Below are positions 1-10,677 of a DNA stretch of 64,000 nt, piece after piece. Origin of the DNA: Emydura subglobosa (taxonomy: Eukaryota > Chordata > Testudines > Chelidae). Location of the stretch: positions 4,169,295-4,233,294 of the forward strand of contig ML679961.1 of NCBI GenBank assembly GCA_007922225.1, written 5' to 3'. The notes under the pieces are model-generated. The model had not been told where the DNA came from, searched no databases, and saw nothing but the letters and a program-made list of their open reading frames with translations. How positions within the stretch are numbered: position 1 is the first letter of the stretch; each line of letters begins with the position of its first letter. Position numbers and translations under genes: made by a program.

Positions 1-207
1 TAGGGACCCAAGCAGAGCGCTTTGATTTCTGCTGGAGCTGGGAGAGGAGAGCGCTGATCTCCCATCCCTTTGGCTGCAGTAAGGAGCTTACACCTGGGTC
101 CCTAGGAAGCATCTTCCTTCTGCAGCCAGTGGGAGAAGAGCAGCGGGCCACTTTGAAAGACGCCGTGGGCCAAAAGTGGCCCATGGGCCATGGGTTGGGA
201 ACCACTG
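1..207. mobile_element. hAT-type DNA transposon, end fragment cut by the window edge
   Basis: The segment ends in GGGTTGGGAACCACTG, a typical hAT terminal inverted repeat end (CAGTGGTTCCCAACC read from the other strand). The first ten bases TAGGGACCCA have a perfect inverted partner at 94-103 (TGGGTCCCTA), so the visible part can form a hairpin. CTATAGAT at 208-215 is the expected position of one 8-bp target duplication copy; the other lies outside the window. No transposase coding is visible. Confidence 0.55.
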
Positions 208-2332
208 CTATAGATAATGACCTTCATTTGAAGGAAGGATTGCATTCTTGGAATCCAGTGAATGTAGAAAGATATTAACAGCTGGTTTTGTTAGCCTAAA
301 ATATAAGAAGCCCCAAGTCACTAGAGACAAGCAAAACCCGTGTAAGAGATGCATTATGTCCATAACAATAGAACTAGGGCCACATTCACCTGCTTTCCAG
401 AGATTTAGAGAAGCTGAGACAACGAAAGCTTGATCCTGCTAAGTGCTGAGCTCATTTCACTCCAGTTGAAACCAGGATGGTCAAACATCGCTTGGCAGCT
501 CTTAAGAGATGCTCGCCTCACTTGTAAGATCACTCACTTTGCAAAGAAAGAAGAGATCCACTGGCGTCTTCTGTACTTAGTCAAGCGATGGCAGCTCAGT
601 TCAGTTGTCTCTGTCTGTGTGTTTCTCCAGTCCCCCCCCTATTTCACAAAGAAGGGATAGGAAAACATCACAGCGTTCTAGTGATCAGTGACGTGTGAAA
701 AGGTTCTGATATCCTGTGCATTGTACATCCTGAAGGCCAACATTTCTCAGCAGTGATGTGGCTAATTGGATTATCTCCTACAATTTGGTCATACATAAAG
801 CATGTTCCTCTTTAAAATAACCACTGCTGAACAAAAGCAACACACACTTCTAAATCCGGCCCACGGTAGACATCTGCAATACAGGTGCAGATATTGCAAT
901 ACCTCATGGTCAAATGCAGGCTGAAGGTAATTCAAAAAGGGAGCCTTTAAGCTGGCTTTAAAGAAGTATGTACCTGTAATAGATGACTGTTCAGTCAGGA
1001 GTGAATTCTGTGTAATGGAGCAGAATTTAAGAAGCTTGGTCTTGGTAAGTGAAAAATCGAGTGTGGGGTTGGGCCAGTGCAAAGACGGAACAATGGTTAA
1101 CCAGGCTTCCAGACCTCCAGTGAGACAGGCATATAAAAGAGAGAGCTTTGCTAGAAGAACCAACTCTCAGAAACAGGGCAGAGGACAGGCAGCTAGCTGC
1201 TTTTTAACACACTGATGGGAGTTTCTTGATGTAACTGAACAAGTTGCTTCCGACATCATTTTAGATTGCTGGCAGTCAGCCCAGGCAGCAAGGGGGGCTT
1301 AAAGAAGTATTGTGCACAGGCCTACAGTGGGGGAATAGTGTCACCCCACACCCCAGAAGGGAGCTTGGGAATGGTTGTGGCTGTGTTAGGCCACAGCAGT
1401 CTCTCTGCATTTGTTCTCTCCCCACGCGATGCAACCTCCCACACCTTGTTCCCCACAGCTGACCTGTGGGGCAGGGAAAGACTATCCTTAAGCCTTCTTT
1501 TCTGCAGTTGTGTGTCCAGGAATGGGGCAGAGGAGACTTCCTCATCCTGCAATGTCTCAAGCAGCCCCATCCTAGATCGGCTCAAGGTGAGCTAAATTTG
1601 GAGCCTCAAGATAGTCCATCTGTTGTCAGTCTACACTGAAACTAGAAGCGGTTTCCAAAGAAGAAAGGAACATCTCAGAGGAGTTTTAATGGGATAAACC
1701 GTGACTCAAAAATCAATCTCTAAGCAACACCTCGTGTACGGGAGATTTTGATAGACCAGTAAAAGGGCCAGAGACCACATGATAGTGTAATATTGAGTAT
1801 CATATTGGTTGCTAATAGCAGCCAAACTTGGTAGGCCTTTCAGCAGGCCTGTGCCACCTTGGCATGACTAAGCCAGGAGGGTAGGGGAGCCTCTTGCTCA
1901 ACCTTTGCCTGACCCGGCACCCCTCCCTGATGCTCTGGTGGATGTGCTGGGATCTGTGTTTCAGGAAAAGCCCAGTAAGCTTATTCATGCATGCCCTCTG
2001 GGAGGTGTTTCTCCAGGCCTCGAGATATGCAGATTCTGTAGGAACACATCTAGTTAATTAAGTACTCTGATGACTTTAGGTCTAGCTTTTGAAACTTTTA
2101 TTCTCTTTCTTGACCTGTTATTGTCTACTAACAAGGATAAATCAGCGGGGAGAGGCTTGGACTGTTTGGGGATCTCTTCTTGGACATAGCTTCTGGATCC
2201 TCCAACGGAAGCTGGAAGATCAGGTCAATCAGAAAGCTGTCGCTGTTTCCACTCAAAAGTGACCCCAGACTTGGCTAGTGATTAAGGGTTGAGGATTGGG
2301 GTGTTTTACTAACCGGTTGTGGATGTGTGTAA
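208..2332. other. No recognised feature
   Basis: Open frames here are short, overlap on both strands and match no family I know. No simple repeat of note. Sequence around 2100-2330 might belong to the same old element as the tandem duplication that follows, but I cannot support a class. Confidence 0.5.
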
Positions 2333-2432
2333 GTGCTTGAGCCTAAGTAAAATATATCTTTAAAGTAAGAACACTCATGTTGTGCTTGAACCTAAGTAAA
2401 GTATGGCTTTGTAGTAAGAGCTCTTTTGTGTT
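2333..2432. repeat. Two-copy imperfect tandem duplication, unit about 50 bp
   Basis: GTGCTTGAGCCTAAGTAAA at 2333 recurs as GTGCTTGAACCTAAGTAAA at 2382, and the following AGTAAGA block also recurs in register. Two diverged units lie side by side. Duplicated blocks like this occur in some LTRs, but no LTR boundary is visible. Confidence 0.6.
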
Positions 2433-3374
2433 ATACTGTTTCTACCAATCCATCTATCTGCTGGACGGCCATGTGTCCATTTGGCTTATTTCCTGACACC
2501 ACCTCGCATGAAGTAAAGTTACTCCGAACTTTGGGTTGGCAGAGCCCTGGGTAACACTAGTGGAAGATCTACCAGTGCCGCTGCTTTGGGCCTGTATTCA
2601 GTGCGACACTTATGCATCTGCCTATGTCCTATTGATGTCAAGGGATGTAATGTGTTTCAAGTCAAGCACATACTTATGTGTTTTGCTGAATGGAGATGGA
2701 CTTCAGCATGTGCTTAGGTGTTTTGTTGAATTAGGACCTGAAGGGACAGCAGGGCAATCGGGGGGTAGGGGGAAAATGCTGAGTTTCAGGGGCTATTCGC
2801 AGAAAGAGGGGCAGGGAAGGGAATGAATGGCCAAAACTGAGCTTGGAGAACTTCAAGGCTTGCAGAAGCTCTCTTCCCTCTCTAATGAGGGAGCTGTGTG
2901 CCAGGCCCAGGTTGGCTGCAAGCTTCACTCCCTCTAATTACAAATCTATTCGCATGTTCAGCAATGATCTAATTAACGTACTAAAACGATCATGGTAGAT
3001 TCATATCCAAACATACTGCTTGAATTGTATGTATGAGAAATAATATAAATGATGCATTTATTGCTCATCAATTGGAATTAACTAAAGTACGGGACATTTC
3101 TCTTAATTCTGCATGCACCGAATGTGCGTCATTGGGTGTTCTGTGAACAGCAAATCAGTACATCATTAGTGTAAAAAATCACTGGGAGCCCAGACTTGTA
3201 AGTCTTCCATACACAGGGCTCCCACTGAAGACTGGGTCCTAAAGGATGATGAGAAATACTGTACAGCTTTAACATCAGCTTGTGTGCATGCCAGGATGGA
3301 AGCCGTCGCTGTCTGACTCGTTTCAGGCCTGCAGAATGGCCCTGCAAGTTAGGAAACCTAGAGGTCTGGACCTA
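2433..3374. other. Mostly unrecognised; partial old repeat near 2600-2745
   Basis: Two blocks reading CTTATGTGTTTTGCTGAAT and CTTAGGTGTTTTGTTGAAT (about 2669 and 2711) resemble the right arm of the inverted-repeat element at 6289-6427, suggesting a fragment of the same old family. Nothing else is recognised. Confidence 0.3.
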
Positions 3375-3602
3375 GATCCTCAAATGCATTTAGGCTCCAA
3401 ACTCCCACTGGAATCCTTGAGGATCTGGTCCCTAGTCCCTGCACTGCTATGAACCATGTGCAAATCACTTCATCTCTGTTTAGACTGTGAGCTCTTTGGG
3501 ACAGGCACTGCCTCTTACTATTTGTATGCACAGTGCCTAGGACATGGGGACTCTGATCTCCGCTGTAGCTTCCAAGTGCTCTTGTAATACTAATAGAACA
3601 GC
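3375..3602 (+). repeat. MIR/CORE-type SINE, old copy
   Basis: The 3' half carries the layout seen in MIR-family SINEs: CAAATCACTTCATCTCTG, then GACTGTGAGCTCTTTGGG and CAGTGCCTAGGACA, ending near AATACTAATAG. The 5' half is diverged and its start is approximate. This family is common in reptile genomes, and four more copies lie in the window (16095, 17878, 50235, 61765). Confidence 0.55.
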
Positions 3603-4057
3603 CAGCCATGCTCCACGGGCCCCATTGCTTCCTACATGCTGAGGCAAGGTCAAGCCAGATTGTTGTGTTAGAGTGTAGACAGTTGTTGGTTCACCAATAA
3701 TATCTGAGGGCATTAGTTGTGTCTGAAAGAGCAGTTGTGAAAAGCACACTCCCAATTGCTATTGGTCCGTCCTTTCCAGAATGATCCATAATCTGACCCA
3801 CTGCTGCTGTTTAATATATTTTTGAATGATCTGGAAGATGAGATGGGGTGAGTGAGAAGGTGAACTGATCCCATATGTCCATACATGTCTATAGCAAGCT
3901 ACTTACTCCATTTTGTTTTGTCAGTGCCCTCTTGCGTATACCTTCTCTGTTATCTTTGACTTGGGTTCCACACGGTGTTAGCAGAGCGCTAACAATGCAG
4001 AGTTGTCAAGTGTTGTTCATCTAAAGGGCCTCCCATTCAAATGGAAGCACCCTAGGA

Positions 4058-4334
4058 CAGGAGTGTCAAACATGTGGCCCGTGAACCTTTTATGTCTGGA
4101 TACGGCCCGTGATCCTTTTTGGTCCGGCCCCTGTTGGCTGCTGCCGAAGGGTAGGATGGCGCGAGATTTATCGGTGGCGGGCAAGACGCTGCAAGCTGCC
4201 ACCGAAAGTGAGGACACCGTTGAGATTTCTCGGCGGCGGGTAAGATGCCACGAGCTATGGACGAGGGTATGGCCCACTTGAGTTACATCTAATTACAATC
4301 TGGCCTGCCATAGGAAGTAAGTTTGACACCACTG
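4058..4334. mobile_element. hAT MITE, 277 bp, complete ends
   Basis: Terminal inverted repeats are CAGGAGTGTCAAAC on the left and GTTTGACACCACTG on the right (12 of 14 matching when inverted). An 8-bp target duplication flanks it: CCCTAGGA at 4050-4057 and TCCTAGGA at 4335-4342, one mismatch. The ends and 8-bp duplication are diagnostic of the hAT superfamily. The interior is GC-rich and has no transposase motif, so this is a non-autonomous copy. Confidence 0.85.
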
Positions 4335-4342
4335 TCCTAGGA

Positions 4343-5188
4343 CAACCTTTGTGCATTTTTTCTGCCTTGTAATAGTTTTTAATGTAGACGAGTCATCCTT
4401 AGCTATATTTCCCTAATCCCTGGGGCTGAATCTCCTGTACCCAGACAGACAGACACACGCATACAAGAATTCCCTGCGCCAGATATTAAACCCATTTAAA
4501 AATTGTGGCTTTAGAACAGAACTGGGTGCTCACTGAGTTCAAGCCCTCTCCAAGAGACAGGAGTCTGGGACAGTTGTGGGTTTTTTTAAGGTTTGTGCAC
4601 AGGTCTCTGGGCAAAACACATCATCATTTGGACAGCACAGGCTTCCATGTAGGGTTTAAAATGCAATTTCCTTTGGTAAACAGTGTTTAAAAACCTTGGA
4701 TGTAGGTGAATAAATGTTTTCCTGAATCTCCAAAAATCAGCAATATACTTGTGGTTTCAAAGAGCCTGAAACTGTGCTGTTTCCTCCTTTTGCTAACCCC
4801 CCTTCCCTCCCCACACACACACGCAGTGTACAATTCAGGCTTGCTACCGAGCATAATTTAGGAGTCAGAGGTTACTTTAGAACCGGTCACTTCTTTCTTA
4901 TTAATAGTTAGGAATGAGGCCAGGGAAATAGCACATTGCTACTAACTGAAGGTGATAAAGCCAGCTCATTGACCCCTTAAATTCCCTGGGACACATTTGT
5001 CCTTGATATGAGTAGATTTGGCAATATAGAGGCAAGACCTTTGTGAGATCTAATAGGTTGTGTCAGATGGCTGTATGAATAATTCTATACTGGACTCCTA
5101 TGGGAACTGGATTTCTTAGATCATCCATTCAGCCTAATAACTCAAAGGTGAAAAGCTGCCTGGCAGGTATAGGAATAAAGAGGACAGT
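4343..5188. other. No recognised feature
   Basis: Only short CA-rich tracts (about 4443-4460 and 4813-4825) are seen. No coding or repeat family is recognised. Confidence 0.45.
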
Positions 5189-5359
5189 GGCCAGGTTTTT
5201 AAAGGTATTTAGGAACCTAAAATGCAGATAGGCACATAGGCCTTTCTGAAAATCCCTCTAGACATCCGGGTCTAGGCTGGTTTTAATAGGAGTTTGCTGT
5301 TTTTGAAAGTCCCACTAGGCCCTTATCTAGGCACCTAATTAGCTTTTAAAACTAGGCCC
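5189..5359. repeat. Inverted-repeat (foldback) element
   Basis: The left arm GGCCAGGTTTTTAAAGGTAT pairs imperfectly with the right arm, which reads TAATTAGCTTTTAAAACTAG followed by GCCC at the end. The ends mirror each other over about 25 bp with mismatches. It looks like an old non-autonomous element; I cannot assign a superfamily. Confidence 0.5.
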
Positions 5360-5668
5360 AAATAACCCTTGATTGTGTCAGCAAAAAATGTCTGATGAGT
5401 ATAATTAATTAATGTAACTGATCAAGGAGGGCAGAAGAGTGTTGCTGCATACACCTGGTGAGGGAACTTGTCTGGGAAAACATGGAATATGGAGAGTTGC
5501 TGTCTTTCTTGATGAAAAATATATAAGCAAGAAAGTATTCAAGAATTCAGAGGGATTAAAGTGGCGCCGATTTTAGGGCTGGACATCATTAGACATTTTC
5601 AGTAGTATGGACAAGAGGGATCTAAGTCTACATGGAGTCTATCAGAAACCAGGTGTTCGAAGATCATT

Positions 5669-5925
5669 GGGCTTGTCTACACTTACCTTTGAGATTCGGC
5701 GGCAGTCGACCAGAGTTACATAAACTACGCAAAAACTTGCGTAACTCCTGTCGACTTCTCTGCTTCTGTTCTGCGCTCCATCTTCAATGCACTGCGCCAC
5801 TTGAGGAGGTGGTCATAATATGTCGATTTCTGGATTGACTGAGTGGGTCTTCACTCACCACTCAGTCGACCCAGATAAGTCAATCTGATGGCGGTGAATT
5901 TGCCGCCGTCAGTGAAGACATAGCC
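5669..5925. mobile_element. PIF/Harbinger-like MITE, 257 bp
   Basis: The left end GGGCTTGTCTACACTTA and the inverted right end GGCTATGTCTTCACTGA match at 12 of 17 positions and resemble the termini of the Harbinger element at 56663-58873 (GGCTATATCTACACTGAC). ATT flanks both sides (5666-5668 and 5926-5928), a 3-bp duplication as expected in length for Harbinger, although the usual target is TAA/TTA. No coding potential, so it would be mobilised in trans. Confidence 0.65.
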
Positions 5926-6059
5926 ATTGTGTACTCATGAATTGTATGTGCAAGCACAAAGCAGTGCTATGGAAAAAACCTCCTGAAAATCTTTGCTAGC
6001 TTTGAAGGTGCCCTGGTGGCAAATAAAGCATAGAGAAGGAGTTAGGCCTGTGCAAGCAT

Positions 6060-6177
6060 CTTATTTTTTGTTTTTCGGGTTTTTGTTTTTCCAGTGTAAG
6101 TCTGAAAAAAATTGATGAAAATGAAAAATTTTGTTGAATTTTTTTGGGAAAAAGAGTTATTTTCCAACCAGCTCTAA
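6060..6177. repeat. Fragment of the AGAGCTGG-ended repeat family
   Basis: An A/T-rich segment with runs of GAAAAA ends in TTTTCCAACCAGCTCTAA. The same kind of end closes repeats at 33352, 43657 and 44353. The left limit is unclear. Confidence 0.35.
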
Positions 6178-6288
6178 TGAAGAGCTCCTTGGGGAAAGGG
6201 AGAAGCAGGAGGAAATAAGAAAAATTCTTGAGGACACCTTGAATTTTGTGGGCTTAAAGAAAGATTGGAAGCATGTGAAGGGATTCAG

Positions 6289-6427
6289 GCCCTGATTCAG
6301 CAACGTCAAGCCTGTGATGATTAATTGGGAGTATATGTTTAAACCCCATTGTTTAGTGTTGAATAGGGACAGGATTATTTGCTTTCTTGAAGTTGAGCAT
6401 GTGTTTAAGTGCTTTGCTGAATGATGG
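6289..6427. repeat. Inverted-repeat element with GATTCAGCAA ends
   Basis: The left end CCCTGATTCAGCAA pairs with the right end TTTGCTGAATGATGG; the intervening sequence has GCATGTGTTTAAGTGC-type blocks. The form is that of an old foldback repeat; class unknown. Confidence 0.4.
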
Positions 6428-6430
6428 ACT

Positions 6431-8112
6431 AAATTAGGAAATGGCATGGTCAAAGCAGGAGGAAAGGAAGGTGACTTTAGCAGTGCCACTGTGGATAGTC
6501 TGGAAGAAAAAGAAATTCGAGGCAAAGAGCCTGGAGAGGGAAGGTGGCAGCAACAGAGGTGAGAGTTTTTGAAGAAGGAAATTCTGAGTGACTGTCATCC
6601 TGGTTTGAAATTCACATAGATAAAACCAAATCAAAGCCCTGAGGTTAATTCACATCTATGATCTCCAATCAAATGCTGAAATTCCATCTTTTTTCTACTG
6701 AGTGTTCTCCATACACATTACAGACCTAGGACTACATCTACTTTCCAAATCTGAGACTTGCCCTATGCATGATCCCAGTTGGGACGAGTGTGCTAGTAAA
6801 TCTGAAAGTATACATTGTAGGTCATTTCTTTGAAACAGATCCATGTCTCAAGTTTTTATCACTTTAGAAACAGATGCTCCCTTCTTCTCCCAAATTCTGA
6901 GATATCAAAGAGGACTTTAATTTTTAAATGATATTATAATGCTTATTGAGAAGGAAACCAAACATCTCTTCCAACATTACTGTCCTCATATGATGCTTAC
7001 AACTTTTTGAGTTAACAGCAGGTACTAAAACAGATGACTGATTTTATCATTCTTAACATCTTGCTGACATCCACAGGCTTCCAACAAATGCACTTTCCAT
7101 GTTCTGAGTCTCCCATCTACAAGAGATGCCTTTAAAAAATGTACAGGTGCATGTTACAAAGATTTCCAGAAGTTGAAGACTAAAAACTTGAATTCCTGTC
7201 CTCCCACTCAGAAATGTAAATAGTTGTTTTTTGAAATATACAATTATTAATTTTTGGGTTTGATTTACAACCTAGTGAAATAACTGTTTCGTATAACACG
7301 ATCAGATTAATTGTTTATCTTGAAATATTTTGAAGACCTTTTAATTGATCTGGTGGTAGCTGGTGTTGCAAAAGATGGAGAGAATGTTTCTGCTATAGGT
7401 ACAGTATTGTATTGGTGAATGATTCACTGGTTTAAAGGGTGGGTGAGACACAAACAATATCATGGTGGCATTAAAGGATTTAAATACTTGGATGCCCAAA
7501 TACATATACCATCTACATACAAACATCACTTATTTGCCGATTATCAATAATACTTGATTGCCACAAATTGCTCTTCTTTGAGCTGCATTCAGAAACTCTG
7601 GCTAATACAGATTGTATTAGTGTAGTAGTGTTGTAGGTGTGAAACATATTAGTACTGTACAGCATTGACTTCCGGTTCATGTCTGCATTGCAAGTCAAGG
7701 AGCTGCTTTTGAGCTATTATGTCTTTTACAGTTTGAATCCCTGCATCTCTGGAGACAGTCTCACGCCTCATATTCTCACCCAATAATTGAGCTCTGCTGA
7801 GGAATTCAATCTAACAGCTGCTAGAATTAAATAGGAAAGAGTTGGTGTCAGGGTGGTTTCAGCGAAAGGTACCTGTCTGTCGAGTTTTCTTCCCCCTCCT
7901 TTGAGACAACAGAGCCCAAGGTCATAGAACTTTTAAGTCATGTGTATGTCTTAAATGTTGACTCCAAATTTTCCTGAGGTGAGTTAAGCATGAAGGGTTA
8001 TTTTTCTTTCCGTGACGAAAGTGTCCATGACTTTTTTTTTTTGGCCAACCTAGATGTATATATTTTAAATACTTTGTTATATGAATCTAGAAATTACGAT
8101 ACACAAACTACT
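6431..8112. other. No recognised feature
   Basis: AT-rich sequence with scattered short open frames on both strands, none matching a known family. A short T/A tract lies near 8032-8042. Confidence 0.45.
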
Positions 8113-8300
8113 CTAGAGTCATAGAAATGTAGGGCTGGAAGGGACCTCAAGAGGTCATCTATTTTTCTCCTTGCACTTAGGTAGGATCAAGTATACCTAG
8201 ACCATTCCTGACAGATGTTTTTCTAACCTGTTCTTAAAAAACTCCAGTGATGGGGATTCTATAACCTCTGTTGGTAACCTATTCCATTACTGAACATACA
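8113..8300 (-). mobile_element. CR1 LINE 3' fragment
   Basis: AGTCATAGAAATGTAGGGCT followed by GGAAGGGACCTCAAGAGGTC is the reverse complement of a CR1 3' end. Downstream ACTCCAGTGATGGGGATTCT corresponds to the end of ORF2 and start of the 3' UTR. It is the same family as the longer copy at 49119-49935. Confidence 0.75.
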
Positions 8301-8325
8301 TTGATTCATAATATATAGCTCATGG

Positions 8326-8444
8326 ATTCACAGAACATAAGGCCAAATGAGATCATTATGATTGACTATCCTGACTTCCTGCATCGCACAGGCTATAGAC
8401 TTCACCTAGTGTTTCAGGTGCTCCGCATAGCATAATTGAATTAG
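8326..8444 (-). mobile_element. CR1 tail, left part (interrupted by the RTE insertion)
   Basis: CAGAACATAAGGCCAAATGA with ATTATGATTGACTATCCTGA resembles the CR1 3' end at 21161-21260 in the same orientation. It breaks at the target duplication ATAATTGAATTAG (8432-8444) and appears to resume at 10510, past the RTE element. Confidence 0.6.
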
Positions 8445-10509
8445 TTAGTTAGTTCCCCATTACACCTCTGGCGTTTAGAGCAGAGACAAAGCTCCTCCCC
8501 TCCTGTCTGTTTCTGGCAAGTCTTACAGTGGTTCTTCAGCTGTGCCCCAGGATTTTCAGCTCAGCTTCCACAGCTCTTTACCATGTTGTTTTCGGATGGC
8601 CTTGTTTTTGCTTGCCTTCAGGCATCCATCTTATTGCTATTCTGGTGATGGAATCAACTTCCATCTGAAACACATGGCCAAACCATTTCTAATGCCTTCT
8701 GGTAATGATAGTGCTCATATCTTCTTGGCTACACTGTATGAATAGATCTTGATTTGAGATTGTTCTGGGCCAAAAGATACAGAGGATTTTTCTGAGGCAG
8801 GTTGTATGAAATGAGGACAGCTTGGACATGTCATACTTTGCGGTTTTCCAGCATTCTGCATTATAAAGTAATGTTGAAAGTACTCAATTCTGATAAATCT
8901 TAAGTTTAGTTTTGATGCTGTATTTTGATGATTTCCAGACAGTATTCAAGCTCCTAAAGGTGTTCCTGGCTTTATTGATTCTGTTCCAATTGTCCTGACT
9001 TGTTCTACCATCCTGGCTGAGCCCAGACATGTGAATGTTTCTACATTAGTGAGAACATAATCCTCTATCCATACTGGTAATGGTGAGGCAATATTAAAAG
9101 TCCTGATATCTGTCTTATTACAGTTGATTTTCAGACCAATTTTCTGGCTGAATATGTTGAGTCATGTTGTTTTCTCTTGTATATGGTGATGGGTATGTGA
9201 TAAGACAGCAAGATCATCTATGAAGTCCAGATCTTCAAGGGTTTAAAAGGATATCCATCTAATACCTCTTGGCATGTCCTCTGTTTTACGTCGCATTACC
9301 CAGTCAATGGCAATGTTAAAGAGGATTGCAGACATAACACACCCTTGCCGTACTCCTGTTTTGACTTCAAAACTGAGCTCACTCTGACCAACATGACATG
9401 TAAATTTGGAATAGAAAGTTTTAATGATGTTAATTATATAAAGAGGGGTTCCATAAACCCGCAGAATACGCCATAGACCTGGGAATGCTGTCAAAAGCCT
9501 TCTCAAAGTCTATGAAAATGTATGTAAAGTTGTTGTTGCCATTCTAAGCATTGTTCTATTATATTTCATAGAGTAAAGATCTGAATTTCAGGATGTTGAA
9601 ATAAAGTTCCACTGATGACTAGATCGTTCATATTCCAGAGATCAACAAGCCTCTCTCCATTTTCATTCATAGTGCCACACCCATGTCTTCCCGTTGTTCT
9701 GTCATTATTTGAGTTATCCTTACGGACCTTCGCATTCGGGTTTCCCATGACAATAGTTAAGTCATGGCAGGGTACTCTCTCCAACTCTCCCTGTGGTGCA
9801 AAGTAGAATTGTCTTTTCCTTCTTCATCACTATCATTTGTCGGAGCATAGCACTGAATCAGAGTGATACTACTGTGTTTCCCTTTCAAACTAATTCATTT
9901 AAGTCTGCTTCTGATGGGCTTCCACGCAAGCAGGGACCGCTCCACTCCCTTCTTCAGAAGGATGGCAACACCCTCGGAATGTTGTTCATCATCCCATCCG
10001 GAATATAGCAAAGTTTCTCCCGAGACTGCAGTTAATCTACCTGATCCCGTCCAGCTGCTCTCACTGACACCCAGGATATGTAATCTATAGCATCTCATCT
10101 CTGCTGTGACCTGAGCTAGTTCCCCTGTTTCGTACATTGTCCGTATGTTCTAAAAACCAAGTTTGGTTTTTATCTTCATTTTGAGCACTTGAGTCTTCAT
10201 GCCAGTGGTTTCCTTTTGGCTTTCACCATTGGCAGTCATATAGTTCACTGACTCCTGAAGGCCATCACATACAGTAATGGTTGATTTTGGACATATTTTG
10301 TTTTTTACAGGACAGGGTTGTTGGCCCTGTGCCCAACCCCCAATCTGGAGGACCAGTATGTCTGTTTCTTTTCTGGTCCCTATCCCGCAGAGCAATATGG
10401 CACGGTTGAACCTACCAGGAGCAAAAAAGCCCCCACCGACACGGAATCTGGGGATTGTTAGGGCACGCAAGCTGTCCCGCCACAACATAGCACAGACACC
10501 AAGGGACAG
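8445..10509 (-). mobile_element. RTE-clade LINE, internally deleted copy
   Basis: The element lies between direct repeats ATAATTGAATTAG at 8432-8444 and 10510-10522, a 13-bp exact target duplication. Its 3' end (low coordinates) finishes with GTTAGTTAGTT, that is a short AAC/TAAC tail on the coding strand. About 2.07 kb remain. The part 5' of the endonuclease (10138-10509) reads partly open but I do not recognise a domain there. Confidence 0.8.
8449..10137 (-). pseudogene. RTE ORF: endonuclease plus reverse transcriptase, broken
   Basis: Would nick target DNA and copy the element RNA in the nucleus. Reading from 10137 downward, MYETGELAQVTAEMRCY, LHILGVSESSW and LLYSGWDDEQHSEGVA are the start of an RTE-type AP endonuclease. 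9784-9566 continues it: the expected GDFNAKV is GNPNAKV, losing the catalytic Asp, and HGCGTMNENGERL follows. The frame then jumps near 9545-9566 straight into the reverse transcriptase: IIEQCLEWQQ, motif A FIDFEKAFDSIP (about 9521-9486), motif B TGVRQGCVMSAILFN (about 9360-9315), and motif C as FIDD instead of FADD (9213-9224). Region 8760-8449 gives PEGIRNGLA, a QGRPKTTWRR-like remnant, and the end RSFVSALNARGVMGN with stop 8449-8451. Frameshifts and stops, including TAA after RWISF at 9243-9245, make it inactive. Confidence 0.8.
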
Positions 10510-10640
10510 ATAATTGAATTAGAGCACATTGTTTTAGAAAGACAACCAAGCTTGATTTAAAGAGCCCACATGATGGAGGATTTACTACATCCCTTAGTAA
10601 TATGTTCATTTCAGACATTTCAGAGAGGAAGGACTAATTT
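10510..10640 (-). mobile_element. CR1 tail, right part resuming after the RTE
   Basis: AGCTTGATTTAAAGAGCCCA and ATGGAGGATTTACTACATCC resemble the reverse complement of the CR1/L2-like ORF2 end. Together with 8326-8444 it makes one older element split by the RTE. The match is diverged and the right limit is approximate. Confidence 0.45.
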
Positions 10641-10667
10641 CAGAGTATGGCTTCATATCTTGATTAT

Positions 10668-10677
10668 NNNNNNNNNN
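10668..10677. other. Assembly gap (10 N)
   Basis: Ten consecutive N. Any frame crossing it is unreliable. Confidence 1.

Noticed and set aside
5669..5925. hAT assignment for this MITE
   Set aside because: No 8-bp duplication and ends are GGGCTTGTCTACAC-like rather than CAG…CTG; Harbinger-type fits better.
7341..7698. Two short minus-strand frames
   Set aside because: AT-rich chance frames with no motif.
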